This document shows positions 21,648 to 35,050 of a stretch of DNA of 64,000 nt, in pieces. The notes under the pieces were generated by a model. That model was not told where the DNA came from. It made no database searches and was given only the letters and a program-made list of their open reading frames with translations. Source of the DNA: Panorpa germanica (Eukaryota > Arthropoda > Insecta > Mecoptera > Panorpidae); contig OY783205.1 of NCBI GenBank assembly GCA_963678705.1, positions 25,473,034 to 25,537,033 on the forward strand, in the 5' to 3' direction. The position numbers and the translations under genes are program-made. The stretch's first letter is position 1. The number at the start of each line of letters is the position of its first letter.

Positions 21648-22629
21648 AGCCTGTGTTAGTGTAAAGTGTTAATTTAATCTTGCATAAATAGCTTTATTAA
21701 CGCCAGAAAACATAAATTTATGTCGAAATAACTGTTGTTATCTTACATTACATGAAAGTAAAAAGGTAAACTATTTTATATTTCCTAAACCTTAATTATA
21801 CGTATGTTTAGCAAGAATCGATTTGTTGTCCTAGTCTTGTATTGCCTTACAAACACAAATAGAAATAATTAATTTTTTTAATGAAATATAGCGGAACTAC
21901 ATTCCATAGAAAGTGTAAGTATGACGTCACCATTCATGGACGTCCATTTTGATTTGCAATCGAACCAAAACCCTTTAAACGCTTTATATAAAGTAGCTAA
22001 ATATGATTGTCCTATAATCATAAAAATCCACCGTCAAAAAGAGTGTAAAAGATATTTCTAAGGTAAATATTTATTACCAAACACCGAATGTCTACAGCTA
22101 ATACCGTTAGCCTTACCTCAAGAACAGGTAATTCTAATTTTGTAATGCAACGTATATGGTATTTTTGTTTCTCTCTTTCACGTTGTCTTTTTATATGCGG
22201 TAGAGAAAGTTAGATATATTTTTCTTTGACGTTGTGTTGAATTCTGTTGTAATGGCAAAAGAACAGTTCCTCAGACAATATTTGTAGAATGTAGGTGCAT
22301 GCGTTCGACGAGGTATAAGAAAAATATGTATAAATAAATTATTAATTATTATTGTATTAAATATAATAAGAATTATAATTAAAAGTATGTTTAATTAAAT
22401 GAAGTTACAAGTGTGTTATTAAAGTGTAAAAACCTGTATATTCCCTTTGTGAAATCTTCTATGTAAATTAACAAAAATAAAACAACAGTATGTGTCATAA
22501 GATAAAAATAACATAAAATGTAAAATATTAGTTTGTGAAATATGTATTGTGAGTTAATAATGTAATTTCTATATAAATAAATAATAAAATTGTGTAATTT
22601 CTTTGTAAAAGTAGTGACAGTTTACTAAA
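21648..22629. other. Upstream region of the cadherin gene
   Basis: Contains the likely promoter and 5' UTR of the cadherin gene, but no TATA/initiator pair is convincing. A denser patch with TGACGTCA lies at about 21920-21930. Confidence 0.4.
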
Positions 22630-25600
22630 ATGACAATAACGGTGGTTTTTGTGTTAGCAATTCTTCAAGGAATTCATTATTGCTCAGGTCAACTGACTAA
22701 TAGAGCCCCACATTTTAGTCCGGGTGATGGTGACATGGCGATGTTCAGTTTGCCGGAAAATACTCCGGTTGGAACACCTGTATATCAATTAAAAGGTTTG
22801 TGTATGTAGAGTTGTTTAAAGAGGTATTTTAAGTAGGTAATACCCTACTCCACAAAGAAATATTTTAAACAATTAATTAGGAATCTAAGATTTTGCAAAA
22901 ATGGGTTCAAACCCAGTAAACATTTTGGTGAAATAGCATAGCTAAGTGAAGTTCCTGTCAAACAATCAAAATTAAGAGATAAATTTCACATCATAGACAA
23001 AGAAACAAGATATATCTGTCTCTGTTACACTTTAACGGTTTATTTGCAACTTCATTTAATACTGGTACGGTAGTGAGGCCAGGTGATATCACTGACATTT
23101 CCTTGAACGAGTGTAATCAAATTTAATTGTTTCACGACGCATCTTCAATATGATGTCAAAATGACTTCAAAAAGCTTACCGCTCAACTACAATTATAACA
23201 GGGTAAATTATATAATTCACATTAACCGATCGATTCTTACGAAAAACTATCTTTCCCACCGTTACGCTGTTACAAACATTCCATAAAATTATTCATAACA
23301 ATCGTTACAATTGAATAATGAATAGGTATAATAACAATACATTATAACAATAAATATTATTTCTTATTGAACATGATTTAATTGCATGTAGGTACTAGTT
23401 AATAAAAATTTACGTGATTTACATTTTAATTATATAATTCAATAAACAATAAGCTATTAATTATTATTATCATTCATTGAGACATGTATTGTAGCAACGG
23501 TGAAGAACGCAGTCGATTCGGACTAGTTGTAATTTCTATATTAAAGAAGCATTTGTTCCGGTTAAAATTGTATTATTATTTAGAAAACATACTAGTTAAT
23601 CTATTTGTTAAAACAAATTTTATTTAAATGCTTTCGCACATCTTATTTACAAGCATTTTGTACGTCAGATGCATACACTTGAATATGAGTTGAGGTTATA
23701 TACATGTTATATAAAAATGTAATTTCTGTATTACAGAAGTATTTGTTCCGGTTAAAATTTTGTTATTGTTTAGAAAACATATTAGTTAATCTATTTGTCG
23801 AAATAAATTTTAAATAAATGTTTTTTAACAAGCTGCGTTTGCATTTTAATTTGCCGATATTAAAACTTCAATATAGGTCACTAATTGATACATTTGTATA
23901 TAACAATATTTAAGCTACCAGAAACTCCTTTAATCTAACGTCATTTGAATACTAGCTAAAATGTACTGATTAGTCGTGTAATTTACAGTTCAATTTAATT
24001 TTGATTGACACCACTAGTCCGAATCGACTGCGTACTTCACCGACGTGTATTGTATTGTATGAAATCATTAATTACATTTCGATAAATTAATCTAATCTCG
24101 TATTGTTTTGGGAGACAAATTTTCAAAATTGAAATTGAATTCGTTTGACTTATTTGTGACAACTTGGCTCTATAAATGGTGCCCAATTTATGTAATCAGT
24201 CTAATGCCCGCTAAATGCGGTACTGCAGAGAACATAAAAGTGAGGTCACTAACATTTAAATTTCTTCTGACAAAATAATAGCACAATATGAATATATTAT
24301 AATTAATAATCTGGTGAAACAGAGATGCTATTATATATAAAATAATTTCTTCCACAAACTAATTTTAAAACAATGAAGGCAACTAAATATTTCCTGTATT
24401 TGTCAGAATATATTATATATGTAATTCTTATGTAATATTTTTTGTCTGGCTTAAAAGGTATTGACCCGGAAGGAAGTACGTTACATTATAGTATTTCCGG
24501 ACCACAATTCAGCGTTGACAGAGACACTGGTGTAATACGATTACGACAGGAACTAGATCGGGAAACGCAGGATCTAGTTGAAGTTATTATTAGTATTACA
24601 GGTAAGTCGTTCAGTAGATTCTAGCAGTGTAGTTTTCTAATGCAAGTATTTTCTACCTGGGTTAACACAAAATCAACTCAAAGCTTATCTTTCCAGATGA
24701 AGGAATTTTCAACACCGAACCGAATACAATTTCACTCCGACGAGAAATTCCAATCCGCGATTATAATGACAATCCACCAGTTTTTCATGGAAGACCCTAC
24801 ACTGCAAACATTAGCGAATCTGCACCCCTAGGAACGATAATTCTCTTTGTTCCAGACATTATCGTAACTGACAAAGATGGCGGCGTTAATGCTGATGTAC
24901 ACTTGTCATGTTTCCTACAAAACAAAATGGCGTACGATGATGTATGCGATGTATTTGATATAGAAACTGATAAAATCACCGAAGGAAGATTCAAAGCTAT
25001 TGTTACTTTGAAGAAAGCTCTGGACTTTGAAACGAGATCTTCGTATATATTAACCCTGAAAGCAGATGATGGTTCTTCGGTTAATCGATTAACGACCTAT
25101 GCAACGGCCGTTATTGATGTCATCGATGTACAGGATCAACCTCCCGTGTTTGTTAACGCACCGTATTCTGAAACCGTTGCGGAAAATACAGAAGCGGTAA
25201 TCTATTTACGAAATAATGTCTTTAAGAAAATCAAGTATTTAATTATTAATTTTTATTAATTGCAGGGGACGACCATCTTAACAATCCTAGCTGCAGATGG
25301 CGACACAGGAAATCCAAGACCACTTCTCCTGACATTAGAAGGAGATTACTTAGAATACTTTGAACTGAATACTACTAAAGGTGAAGGAGTGGCCGACCTA
25401 ATAACCTCCAGCAATCTGTTAGATAGAGAACATCCAGATGTTTTAGAAAATGGAGGTGTTTACACCTTCTTTGTCAAGGTAAACAAAGAACAATTACCTA
25501 CGCTAAGAAGATAATGAAGTATTCTTAACACAAAGTTAATTTTTAGGCAACTGAATTAATAAATAACGAAGTCCCCGCAGATTCTTCTGTGTCACAAATC

Positions 25601-28600
25601 ACAATCGTCATCACAGATACAGATGACCATCTCCCGGTCTTCAACAAAAAGTCGTTCGATATTTTCTTATCAGAAAATATAGAAAATGATACGCCAATTC
25701 CAGGTTTACCAATATTTGTAACTGACGAAGATTTGGGACCAAATAGCCGTTATAACTTATCGATTCGTAATGTTAGAAACGCTGAAAATGTATTCAATAT
25801 TTTACCAACTTATGGAGAAGGTAGAACCCCAATTATTATAAAAGTAAAGGATGCGAGTAAGTTAGATTATGATGTAGAAAATGAAGAGGATAGAGACTTT
25901 ATCTTTGATATCGTTGCATCTGTTAATGATGTTGAAGTAGCACAATCTGGAGTCCATATTCATTTGCAAGATGCTAATGATAATTCTCCAATTTTTCCAC
26001 AACAATCTTATAAATTTGAAGTTGAAGAAAATACAAAAGTTGGTTTAAAAATTGGGGATATATCCGCTACTGACAAAGACAGTGGAATTTATGCGAAATT
26101 GGAATATTCTTTAAAGGGCTTTGGCGCTGATTACTTTAGAACTGATAAAAACACTGGAGGAATTTATGTCAATAAAAATTTGGATTATGAACGGCAGAAG
26201 AGTTACAGCCTGACATTGGTTGCGAGAGATGGAGGGGGGAAAGTATCTACCGTTAATGTTTTTATCGATGTGAAGGACTTAAATGATAATATTCCATATT
26301 TTGAATTGTTGGAGTACACAAGAACAATTAGGGAAGGAGCCACGGAGTTTGAACCCCAATTAATCATCCAGGCTACAGATTTAGATGGGCCGGATCAGGG
26401 AGGAAACAATTTAACCTATTCTCTTGAATCAATAAATAGTATCCGAGATGTTTTTAGCGTCATTCCAACAACTGGCGAAATTGTCATTAAACAGCCTGTC
26501 AGTTCTATGGATACCGCAAGGGGGCAGTACGAGATGATACTCAAAGCTACAGATCACGGTATGTACGGATTAACTGATTATATAATCTGTCCTAAATTTA
26601 GTTATTGTAACAGTTTCATTTGACAGGAAATCCACCTTTAACCAACGAAACTAGAGTTCTAATTCGGGTTGGAATATCGGGTAATCAAAGGCCAGTGTTC
26701 AAAGGACAATTCCGCGGCTTACCAGAGGAAGGGTTTGAAAGCGGCCCTTTAAATTATCATGCCAGCATCCTGGAAAATGCATTACCTGGACAAAATGTTA
26801 CCCAAGTTATTGCGAATGATCCTGACGGACAGGATTCGTTGCTATTGTACTATATCGCTGGAGGAGCAAAAGATAATTTTGTTATCGATGAAAGGTAAAC
26901 TAGACTTCTTCTATTTCTCATAAATATGTTACTTTTCCGTATTGTTTAAAGAGCATTTTACTTTCAGATCTGGATTGTTAACAGTATCAACAGAAGCTCG
27001 TTTAGATCGTGACAAGAATCCGCATTCGTACGCCGTGCAGGTTACAGCTGTTGACAACGGGATTCCATTTTCGGAGACGGCAACAACAACTGTCTTTATA
27101 AAAGTCGAAGATGTGAATGACAAGCCACCAACTTTCAACCACACAACGTCGACTGTATACGTGTCAGAACGCACAGAAATTGGTAAAACTGTTTTCCGAG
27201 TACAAGCAAATGACACGGACCTAAATTCAAAATTGGAGTACTCAATAATTGAACCAATTAAAGCTGCATCAAAGAGCGGAGTCCAATTAAAACGCATCGG
27301 AGCGTACAATTATAAAAATGCGTTCAAAATCAATAAAGCAACAGGTGATATTATGGTGAATAATAGCTTGGATTACAATCAAGCAGCTGTCATAACTATA
27401 ACGGTCCGAGTTGAAGATGTAAACGCTGAAATAAACAAGGAAGAGCAGTTTGCTATTACGGAAATCACGTTCTATATACAATCTTATAAAGATGACAACC
27501 CAATATTTAAAAATAACGGATGGAGCCAAACAAAACCAACGATTAACTTAGAAATTGATGAAGAAATTCCAATTGGTACAGTTTTACTTGAACTTAACGC
27601 TGAAGATCCGTTAAACGGTAAACCAATTACATCTTATAACGTTTTAACGTCAAATAACGAGTTGGTGCAAGTTAACGAAATAACGGGTTCAGTTACGTTA
27701 GGGAAACGTTTAGATTACGAAGCGTTAAGTGAGAATTCGTTAACGTTTACTGTTGAAGCGAAAAACAACGACTTCACGAGACAAAGTGTTGCCAACGTTA
27801 ACTTAACGGTTAGAAATATAAACGATAACGAACCAATGTTTGAGGAGAACGAATATAGGGTTAGTTTGATTGAGTCAGCTAAATCTCCGGCCCATGTTCT
27901 AACGGTGAAAGCTACTGACTTAGACGCGATGAGAACTGAGTTAGACAAGCAGAATGGCTACGGAGATGTCGTGTATTCCATTAATGGCGAACATGCTAGT
28001 ACCTTTACAATTGATCCAATAACTGGAGTAATACAGGTAACAAAAGTATACGAATTAACAGATCTCAATTATGAAATGGTTATTAACGATTTAAATTTAG
28101 ATTGCGGCTAACAAAAGTATTGATCGGGAAACGCAGTCGGTATTAAGGTTCTCGGTAAGTGCTCGGGATTCTCCAGGGAAACTTGGTGATTCCAAAACTT
28201 CTACAGCACTCGTAGTGATCGATGTGTTGGACGTTAATGACAACTCTCCTAGTTTTGAATTGGAATCTTACATTGGTAAAGATAAAATTACCTTCACCTT
28301 TTTCATTACTTTTTGTAGATATAATTAATTGTTTTAAATTTATAGCTGTAATTCCGGAAAATATTCAAGTTGGCTCCAGTGTAATTAATATGACAGCAAC
28401 CGACCCTGATGAGGGAATTGGGGGACAAATTAAATACGAAATTGTAGATGACGGGGATGCTAATGGTAAGCAATCAGATATATATTCAGCTCCTACTCAA
28501 AAAAATAAACAGCTACGGTAAATAATTAGTTTTTGTTTTGCAGGTTTGTTGGAAGTAAATTCTGATACCGGAGAAATTAAAACAAGGCGTCAATTAACTG

Positions 28601-31021
28601 GAAAAGGAAGAAACGATCCTTACCAGCTAACAATCCGTGCTCAAGATGGCGGCTCTCTAACAGACATCAACAAACACTTGCACAGCGATGTTAGTTTGAC
28701 TTTGTATGTGGGTGATATTAGTGCTAATGATGGAGTGCCCAGATTTATTAAGCCGGTCATAGATCAGCGAGCTTTTGTCAGTGAGGTAAGTCTATAACTC
28801 CTTTATGAAGAGTCCTTTATATAGTCGAATTTTAGAATTCTTTGCACAGATGTGCAAACAGAGGTCTTGATTTTTTGTTTGTCTACTCATTCACAACCAG
28901 ATATATTGTTTTATAGAACGCTTCACTAGGATCACCAGTCTTTCAAGTAGTGGCTTCAGATCCAGATGATCCTTCGCAACCATCAGGAAAATTAACTTAT
29001 CAAATTCAAGATGATACCAACGATGCACTATCATTCAAAATAGGTACAATCCAGTCATCTGAATTACAAATTATGTTTTCTTATTACTATTTTATTATAA
29101 TTTGTAACTAGATCAAGAAACTGGGCTGATAACAACCCGTAGATCTTTGGATCGGGAGCGGAAGGAGTTCTATAGTTTGATCCTGGTTGTAACGGATAGG
29201 GGAACACCTCCCCAAGCTGCTACCAGAGTGCTGCAAGTTCAAGTGACGGATATCGATGATCACACACCAAGATTCGTCAGAGAAGTGGTATAAAATTATT
29301 AGAACATGTTAAACATTCTATTCTTGCATAATTAATTAATAACATAATAAAATTTGTGATAGGATGCGCAACCGATACAAATGCCAATCGAAGAAGAAGT
29401 TCAAAATGGTACAGTCATTGGTAAATTTATGGCAGTTGATGAAGATGTTGGCGAGAATGCTGCTATTGATTACATCATTATTGGTACGTTTCTAATAACA
29501 TCCTAAAACTTTAAGAGTAGATATCTTGACCGTATTTCTGTCTATCTAGATGGTAATGAGCACGACACATTCGCTATTGAAAGAACAGATGATAACATGG
29601 CTGTGATAAAATCGAAACAAAGGTTAGATGCTGAAGAAACTAGAAACTACTTACTGACAATCAAATGCTTTAAGTACAAAACGAAAACCTCGCAAGTATC
29701 AAGAAAACCGTACAACAAGTTGGTAAGAAAATAGAAAACATTAATTTAGTTAATTTCCAAGAAGACATCGAAAGGTTAAATTATACTTTTAGGATCCATC
29801 TGAGATACAAGTATCAGTGGATATAATCGATATAGATGATCATCTTCCAGTATTCCAGCAAAACAACAACGTAACTTTAGGGATACGTTTAAATGTTCCA
29901 GTGGATACATCTTTGCTAACTTTAAAAGCAGTTGACATTGATTCAGATGCTAAACCAATCACATATTCCATCGTAAACATTACATTCAAGCCGCAGATTG
30001 AAAATATGTCCACAGAGAAGAATTTAACCGATGTTTTCATCCTAAATAACGCAACTGGGGAAATTAGAACCGGAAAGAGTTTGATCAATTTTGTGGATGG
30101 ATTCTTCAGGTATTTGTTGAAATAAGTAGTTAATTATTGATTTCTAGATTAATAAATATTAATTACAGACTGGCGGTTCGCGCAAATAATTCAGACACAA
30201 CGACCCGATATTCTGATATCTATATTCAGGTAATGATAGTTGGGTAGATTTTGGGGGTGAGTTACTATATATTTATATTCCTAAATTTCCAGATGTACAT
30301 CGTTAGAGACCGCTCATTATTACGCTTCGTATTCGCGCGCCCTCCTGGCGAAGTAACCAACTTATTATCAGAATTTACTGAGGATACCCAAAATGTGATT
30401 CGATCTTCTTACAAGGGTGGTAAAGAAGATGTCAAGCTACATGTCTACGACACTCAAGTTCTTGCCAAGAAAGATCAAAGTTTGGATTTTAGTGCTACAA
30501 GGTAAATTTCACCCCAACTTCTTCTAAACCATGGAAACACTTAGATTAATCGAGTTTTTAAACCCAGCTCCTGTTTCCAACTAACCCGGAAAGGGGAGAC
30601 ACTAACCCCAGGTCAGATGAATGGGGTGCTGGAATCTCTGGAGGTCAAGCAGCCACTTAGTGATGTCTTCAACAAATACCGCGTTTTAGGTGTTGAGGAA
30701 TGTTCGCAACACAATGTCGTCAGTGCTGGGATTAGCATCACACAAATCGCTGTCTTAGTGCTGGCTTTGCTCATTGGTTTGGCGGCGTTCATAGCGTGCA
30801 TCACCGTTTGTTGTCTGCACAGAGTGTATGTATCCCAAATCATTTTGTATCCCAGATTCTATTTCAATGGCTCATCATTTTATTCTTGCAGATACAAGAA
30901 ACGCAGTAAACCTCTGCTTCCTAGAGGACTTCCTCCAGAGCCGTTCATACCGACGCCTGGACCAGTGATGTACGCTGAGCCGATTTACTCCACAAACACG
31001 TTGCAACACAGCAGTTTATAG
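22630..31021 (+). CDS. Cad87A: Cadherin-87A-like non-classical cadherin, 1826 aa, 19 exons
   Basis: Predicted exons: 22630-22795, 24458-24601, 24697-25196, 25266-25478, 25547-26558, 26627-26894, 26968-28036, 28101-28275, 28346-28465, 28544-28785, 28917-29043, 29112-29287, 29363-29483, 29550-29722, 29793-30109, 30169-30229, 30293-30501, 30568-30825, 30892-31021. All have GT-AG sites with matching phases and sum to 5481 nt. The signal peptide is residues 1-20. Fourteen cadherin repeats follow; linkers include RDYNDNPPVF, QDANDNSPIF, KDLNDNIPYF, RNINDNEPMF and LDVNDNSPSF. Several linkers are degenerate (IDVQDQPPVF, SYKDDNPIF), so some junctions may bind less calcium. The membrane segment is about 1757-1781. 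The 45-residue tail has no catenin-binding region, only a Pro-rich stretch. A calcium-dependent adhesion or signalling role on epithelial membranes is the family expectation. Assignment to Cad87A rather than Cad74A rests on my recollection of N-terminal wording such as LDRETQDLVEVIISIT and of the 14-repeat layout. Confidence 0.85.
23485..24054. mobile_element. MITE in cadherin intron 1, with 9-bp flanking duplication
   Basis: CGGTGAAGAACGCAGTCGAT and onward (from 23498) is repeated inverted at the other end up to 24042 with one or two mismatches over about 31 bp. TGTATTGTA flanks both sides (23485-23493 and 24046-24054), a plausible 9-bp target duplication. Inside is a direct repeat of about 110 bp (23529-23638 and 23718-23829). 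No coding capacity. A 9-bp duplication suggests Mutator-like or hAT-related ends, which is inference. Confidence 0.65.
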
Positions 31022-31679
31022 CAACAAATAGAAAATTAATAATTATTTATAAACAAAAAACTTACAATTCAATTTTAAAGAGTATAACGTTTCATTCGTT
31101 GCGATACTTGCCTCCAGTAAATCAAAATTTAACTGGATATAATGGAATCTAAGATTTCGCAAATGGTTATCATCTAATATAATTAGATATCAAAATTTTT
31201 AATTAAAAATGTAAATATTATTTTATTTTACAATATAAAAATATTTTGTTTATAAAACTTAAATTATTTATTATGTATTACAAAAGAATACGAGTTTGTT
31301 AATATTATTAGATGTATATTTTAACATGAATTAAATATTTTGAAAAAATTATTATATTTTTTCGTTTTCCTACTTTACTCACTCACTCACTCTTTCTTGT
31401 AAAACCTCTATCAAGTCTTTTTTCATCAAGTTTTTCCTTCCCACTCCCCCTATATACTCTCTCTTCCTCTGTACTCCAATATCTACTTCCATTTTCTTCA
31501 TTCGATATTCTGAATCTCGCGATTATTCTTTTTTCCTTACCTCCCTATTTTCCACTCTTAATTATTTTAATCTTAACTATTCTGAAATTAATTTTATATA
31601 TAACGGCATTTTAACTTCTATATAAGAGATGTTGTCTCACAATCTGTTTTAAGACATTCTATAAAAGAGGCAGCAGTGA
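31022..31679. other. 3' UTR of the cadherin gene and pyrimidine-rich DNA
   Basis: AT-rich sequence follows the TAG stop. The pyrimidine-rich stretch at 31370-31560 resembles in composition the LINE-derived tracts elsewhere, but alignment by eye is weak. Confidence 0.4.
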
Positions 31680-32090
31680 GAAAAGAGTAAAAAGTGAACA
31701 GAGGATTTTGCAGCTATTAAAAGGAGGCGGAGATAGAGAAAAGAAGCAAGAAAAGAGAAAGAAGGGTACAGTAGAAACAGTTAAACTTTAGTTCAGAAAA
31801 TAGAGGATTTGCGGAGAGGAGATAAGGAAGACAAGAGGTGGATGGTGGAGATAGAGCCTTGAACAAAATAGTAAATGAAATAGAATAGTAAAGGTGGAGA
31901 GCAAACAAGAAATAGTAAAGGGAGAGACACAATGAGGAGTAGGGAGCAGGAAAATATAGGAGCAAGAGTATAAAAATCAAACATTGCTGTTGAAATTATT
32001 AAAAATGTTAGAATAGTTTTAAGTTTAGGTTAGCAATGAGATGTAATTACGTGATTTAATATTGAAAGAATGTAAAGTCAGTAAGGTTCC
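31680..32090 (+). mobile_element. Degraded non-LTR retrotransposon 3' end (copy E5)
   Basis: Purine-rich segment whose complement matches copies E1 and E4. The part at 31960-32085 is the near-exact reverse complement of 17270-17390. No open frame persists on the sense strand. Confidence 0.5.
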
Positions 32091-34689
32091 CTAACTAAGA
32101 AATTTACCTCAATATAGCAGAGATAAGTTAAAGAAACCTGCTTCTAGAAATACCCGCATCTGTGGTTAATATATTTATCTTGGGCAAAGGGTGCGGTGAG
32201 TTACACCATTCTAGTGCGCAACATAATTCAACAAGCAGGTCTACTCATAACTACAGTAAGTAAATCTTGTTAAACAAATATAACGGAAGCCTAAATGAGA
32301 ACATACATAGATACCAACCTAATAAATATTCATAATGTTGACGTGGTTGACAACACGTGGTGTTTGTTCTCCTGCATGTAACATATTATTAGAGAAGGGA
32401 TGTTGATGTTATATAGTATACATGTTATGAAATGACATTCGTAGGTGATTCATATTCTGTAAGAACATCTTCTGTATTTTGTAAAAATTATTTAATAATT
32501 TATTTTTTATAAATTAGTAGCTTGCAAGATCAAGGTTGAGTGAGTGGGTTTGTGAACATATTTTATAGCGATCGTTTTTTTAATTTTTTATTGAAATAGG
32601 TATACTTTAATATATCTATTTATTGTTTTTATTTATGTAAATATATAAAAATTCACTGAAATATGTAATTTACATTATTTTGTATTTGATCATTATAGTA
32701 TATTTTTTGTAGTATTAGAAAATAATATGGAAATATCTTGAAAAAGTAAATGTATGACTATAATTTCACGAATTTCTAAGGCATGCCGGATCTGAATTTA
32801 AAAGTATTGGCAGAATATTCAGAAAGATTTAAAATCAAATCAGAGTGTAATTAAAGATCTGAAAAATCGCTAAAAAAGGCTTAAGATTTAAACATTATTA
32901 AAATAAAATAATTTACAAGAAATGTATTTTTTAAAAAAGAAAATAAAGCTAAAATGAAGAATTTTTAAGTTGTGTCACTATTGTAATCAGCAAGTGATAT
33001 TATAGTTTTGTATCTTTTAATTCTTGATCTCAAAATTACTTGTTTTTTATTTATAATACAACGATTTTAAAATTCTAAAAGTGTAAGAAATGTGCTGTGT
33101 CTAAATTTAAAAAAAAATTAGTTTTAATAGAGTTTCATTTAAATAAAACAAAAAAAACTTTCAATTATAAAATATTATAATACTTTTATTAATAATTTAA
33201 ATAGAAAGAATATTCTTATAGAAAAAAATATAAAGAGTAGCAAAATACTATGAATTTTTTAATGAGAAAATAATTTTAACAAAAAATCCATTCGAAAACA
33301 AAATTAAAATATTTTTTTAATTTAAAACAGTAAATGTATTTATTATATTAATAAAATGTTAACATAATAATAGAGAATAGACCTAAAAAATATATTTAAA
33401 AAATCAAAAAATATAAAAATAATCCAGTAGTGACAATATAATAATAATCAATCCAGTAGCAAATAATATTAAATCCAATATTGCCCTATCAAAATGAAAT
33501 CGACCATGTGTGTCCAAATAGAAACAAGTGTTACAAGACAGAAATAAACAATATTTATTTGTACAATTGTTTTAATTGTTTGAATTTTCCACATTTTGTA
33601 TTTTGTATTATTTGCATTGCACTTGTACAACAAACTATCTCGTTGTAGATAAGATTACAGACGCACTTGTTATTTCATATTTCATAATATTTTTATATAT
33701 TTTCTGTAATTTGTCATATTACTGATTCGAGAGAAGATTGCCACTGTTTTACTTTATTTCATCTGACTGTTTTACAGTTTTTATATTTTTTTCTTATATT
33801 ATTGGAAGAAAATTATATTTTGTTGGTTTTTTGACTAATTGTTTTGTTTATTGCGTGCGTTGACAATACGTAAATGATGGACGCATCTTTGAAGATAAAA
33901 TGCGCCTCTGACGACTGCAGATAGCGCGGTGGAACGCGACGGGGGTTGTATAATATCAGCGTTTAATTTAAACCGGACGTTTTTAGATAGAACCTGCTAA
34001 AACAAGTATTTTATATATATTTTTCTTAAAATTAACAAAGTATATACATCTAAATAGATTTGTGCATCTTAAAAATAACATTAGCTTTCCACAAGCTAAT
34101 TCTGAGGTTAATTATCTACTCCTCATATAGAATGTATCTTGCAGTTCTAGCTTACTACAAGATAATTCAATTATTCGATCTCTCATAGCAAATTATAACA
34201 CTGAGAATAGTTTCAAACTTGTAAGGTTGTTACAACCTAATTCCAAAATTCATTTTTTACCTGAATAGTGAAATATAAATTCAAACTCCAATAAACATCT
34301 AACTTTAAATCAATATCAAATACAAATATGTATTTCTAAAGCATTCATCAAATCTTTATTGAAATTAAATGGTTATTTTATTTACTACAATAATAATTTG
34401 AACTTTATTTTGCAATTTTTAGTTAAGAGGATATTTTCTTTATTTAAATAGGTAAATACAAATGCTGTTTAAATTTCCAGATGTACTTAGCATAATGGGA
34501 TTACATGATATTGTGTAATCCTTTAAATATTTTTAAATGTACACTAACTACAATCATTTTTATTCGTTTACGTAACAATTAAATTAAATAAAAATCCTGC
34601 ATATTCATCACCTAATGCTAAATTATCACGCATTTTAAATTTAAAAATGATCAATGATTTCTGGTTCAGATTATACCTAGTAGCTTGTG
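32091..34689. other. AT-rich gene desert
   Basis: No coding segment recognised. One GC-richer island at about 33840-33965 (ACTGCAGATAGCGCGGTGGA) may be a regulatory element or untranscribed relic. Confidence 0.45.
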
Positions 34690-35050
34690 AACTTGTGAGT
34701 TAATTTCTATAAAATTGTGCTACATATTGATAAAGTTAGGACTAAAAAGTTCAATTATTTTTTAATAAGTTCTGATATTATTGGAAATATTAATAATTAA
34801 AATAGTCATTCGCCCGTGATTCTTTATTCACACTCTCTTGAAGAAAGTGCATTAAAATGCTAGTCTAAAGTCAGATACTACTTACAGCTGGCTCAAGCAA
34901 CACATAACGTTTGAATATTATGAAAGTTGTGAACAAAGGTAAATAAAATCGATTACTTATTATTCTACAGGCTTTAATACTGATCTTGTGGTATCAAAAT
35001 TTGGTTAAAAATTAAATGATAGAACAGAAAATCAAATTTTGAATAGCATT
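34690..35050 (+). mobile_element. Diverged relative of MITE family A
   Basis: Follows the order of family A blocks: TTAATTTCTATAAAATTGTG, ATATTGATAAAGTTAG, TTCAATTATTTTTTAATAAG, AATATTAATAATTAAA, then a TAAATAAAATCGATTAC segment. Many substitutions, no terminal repeats left. Similar diverged pieces occur near 44830-44950 and 50080-50400. Confidence 0.45.
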
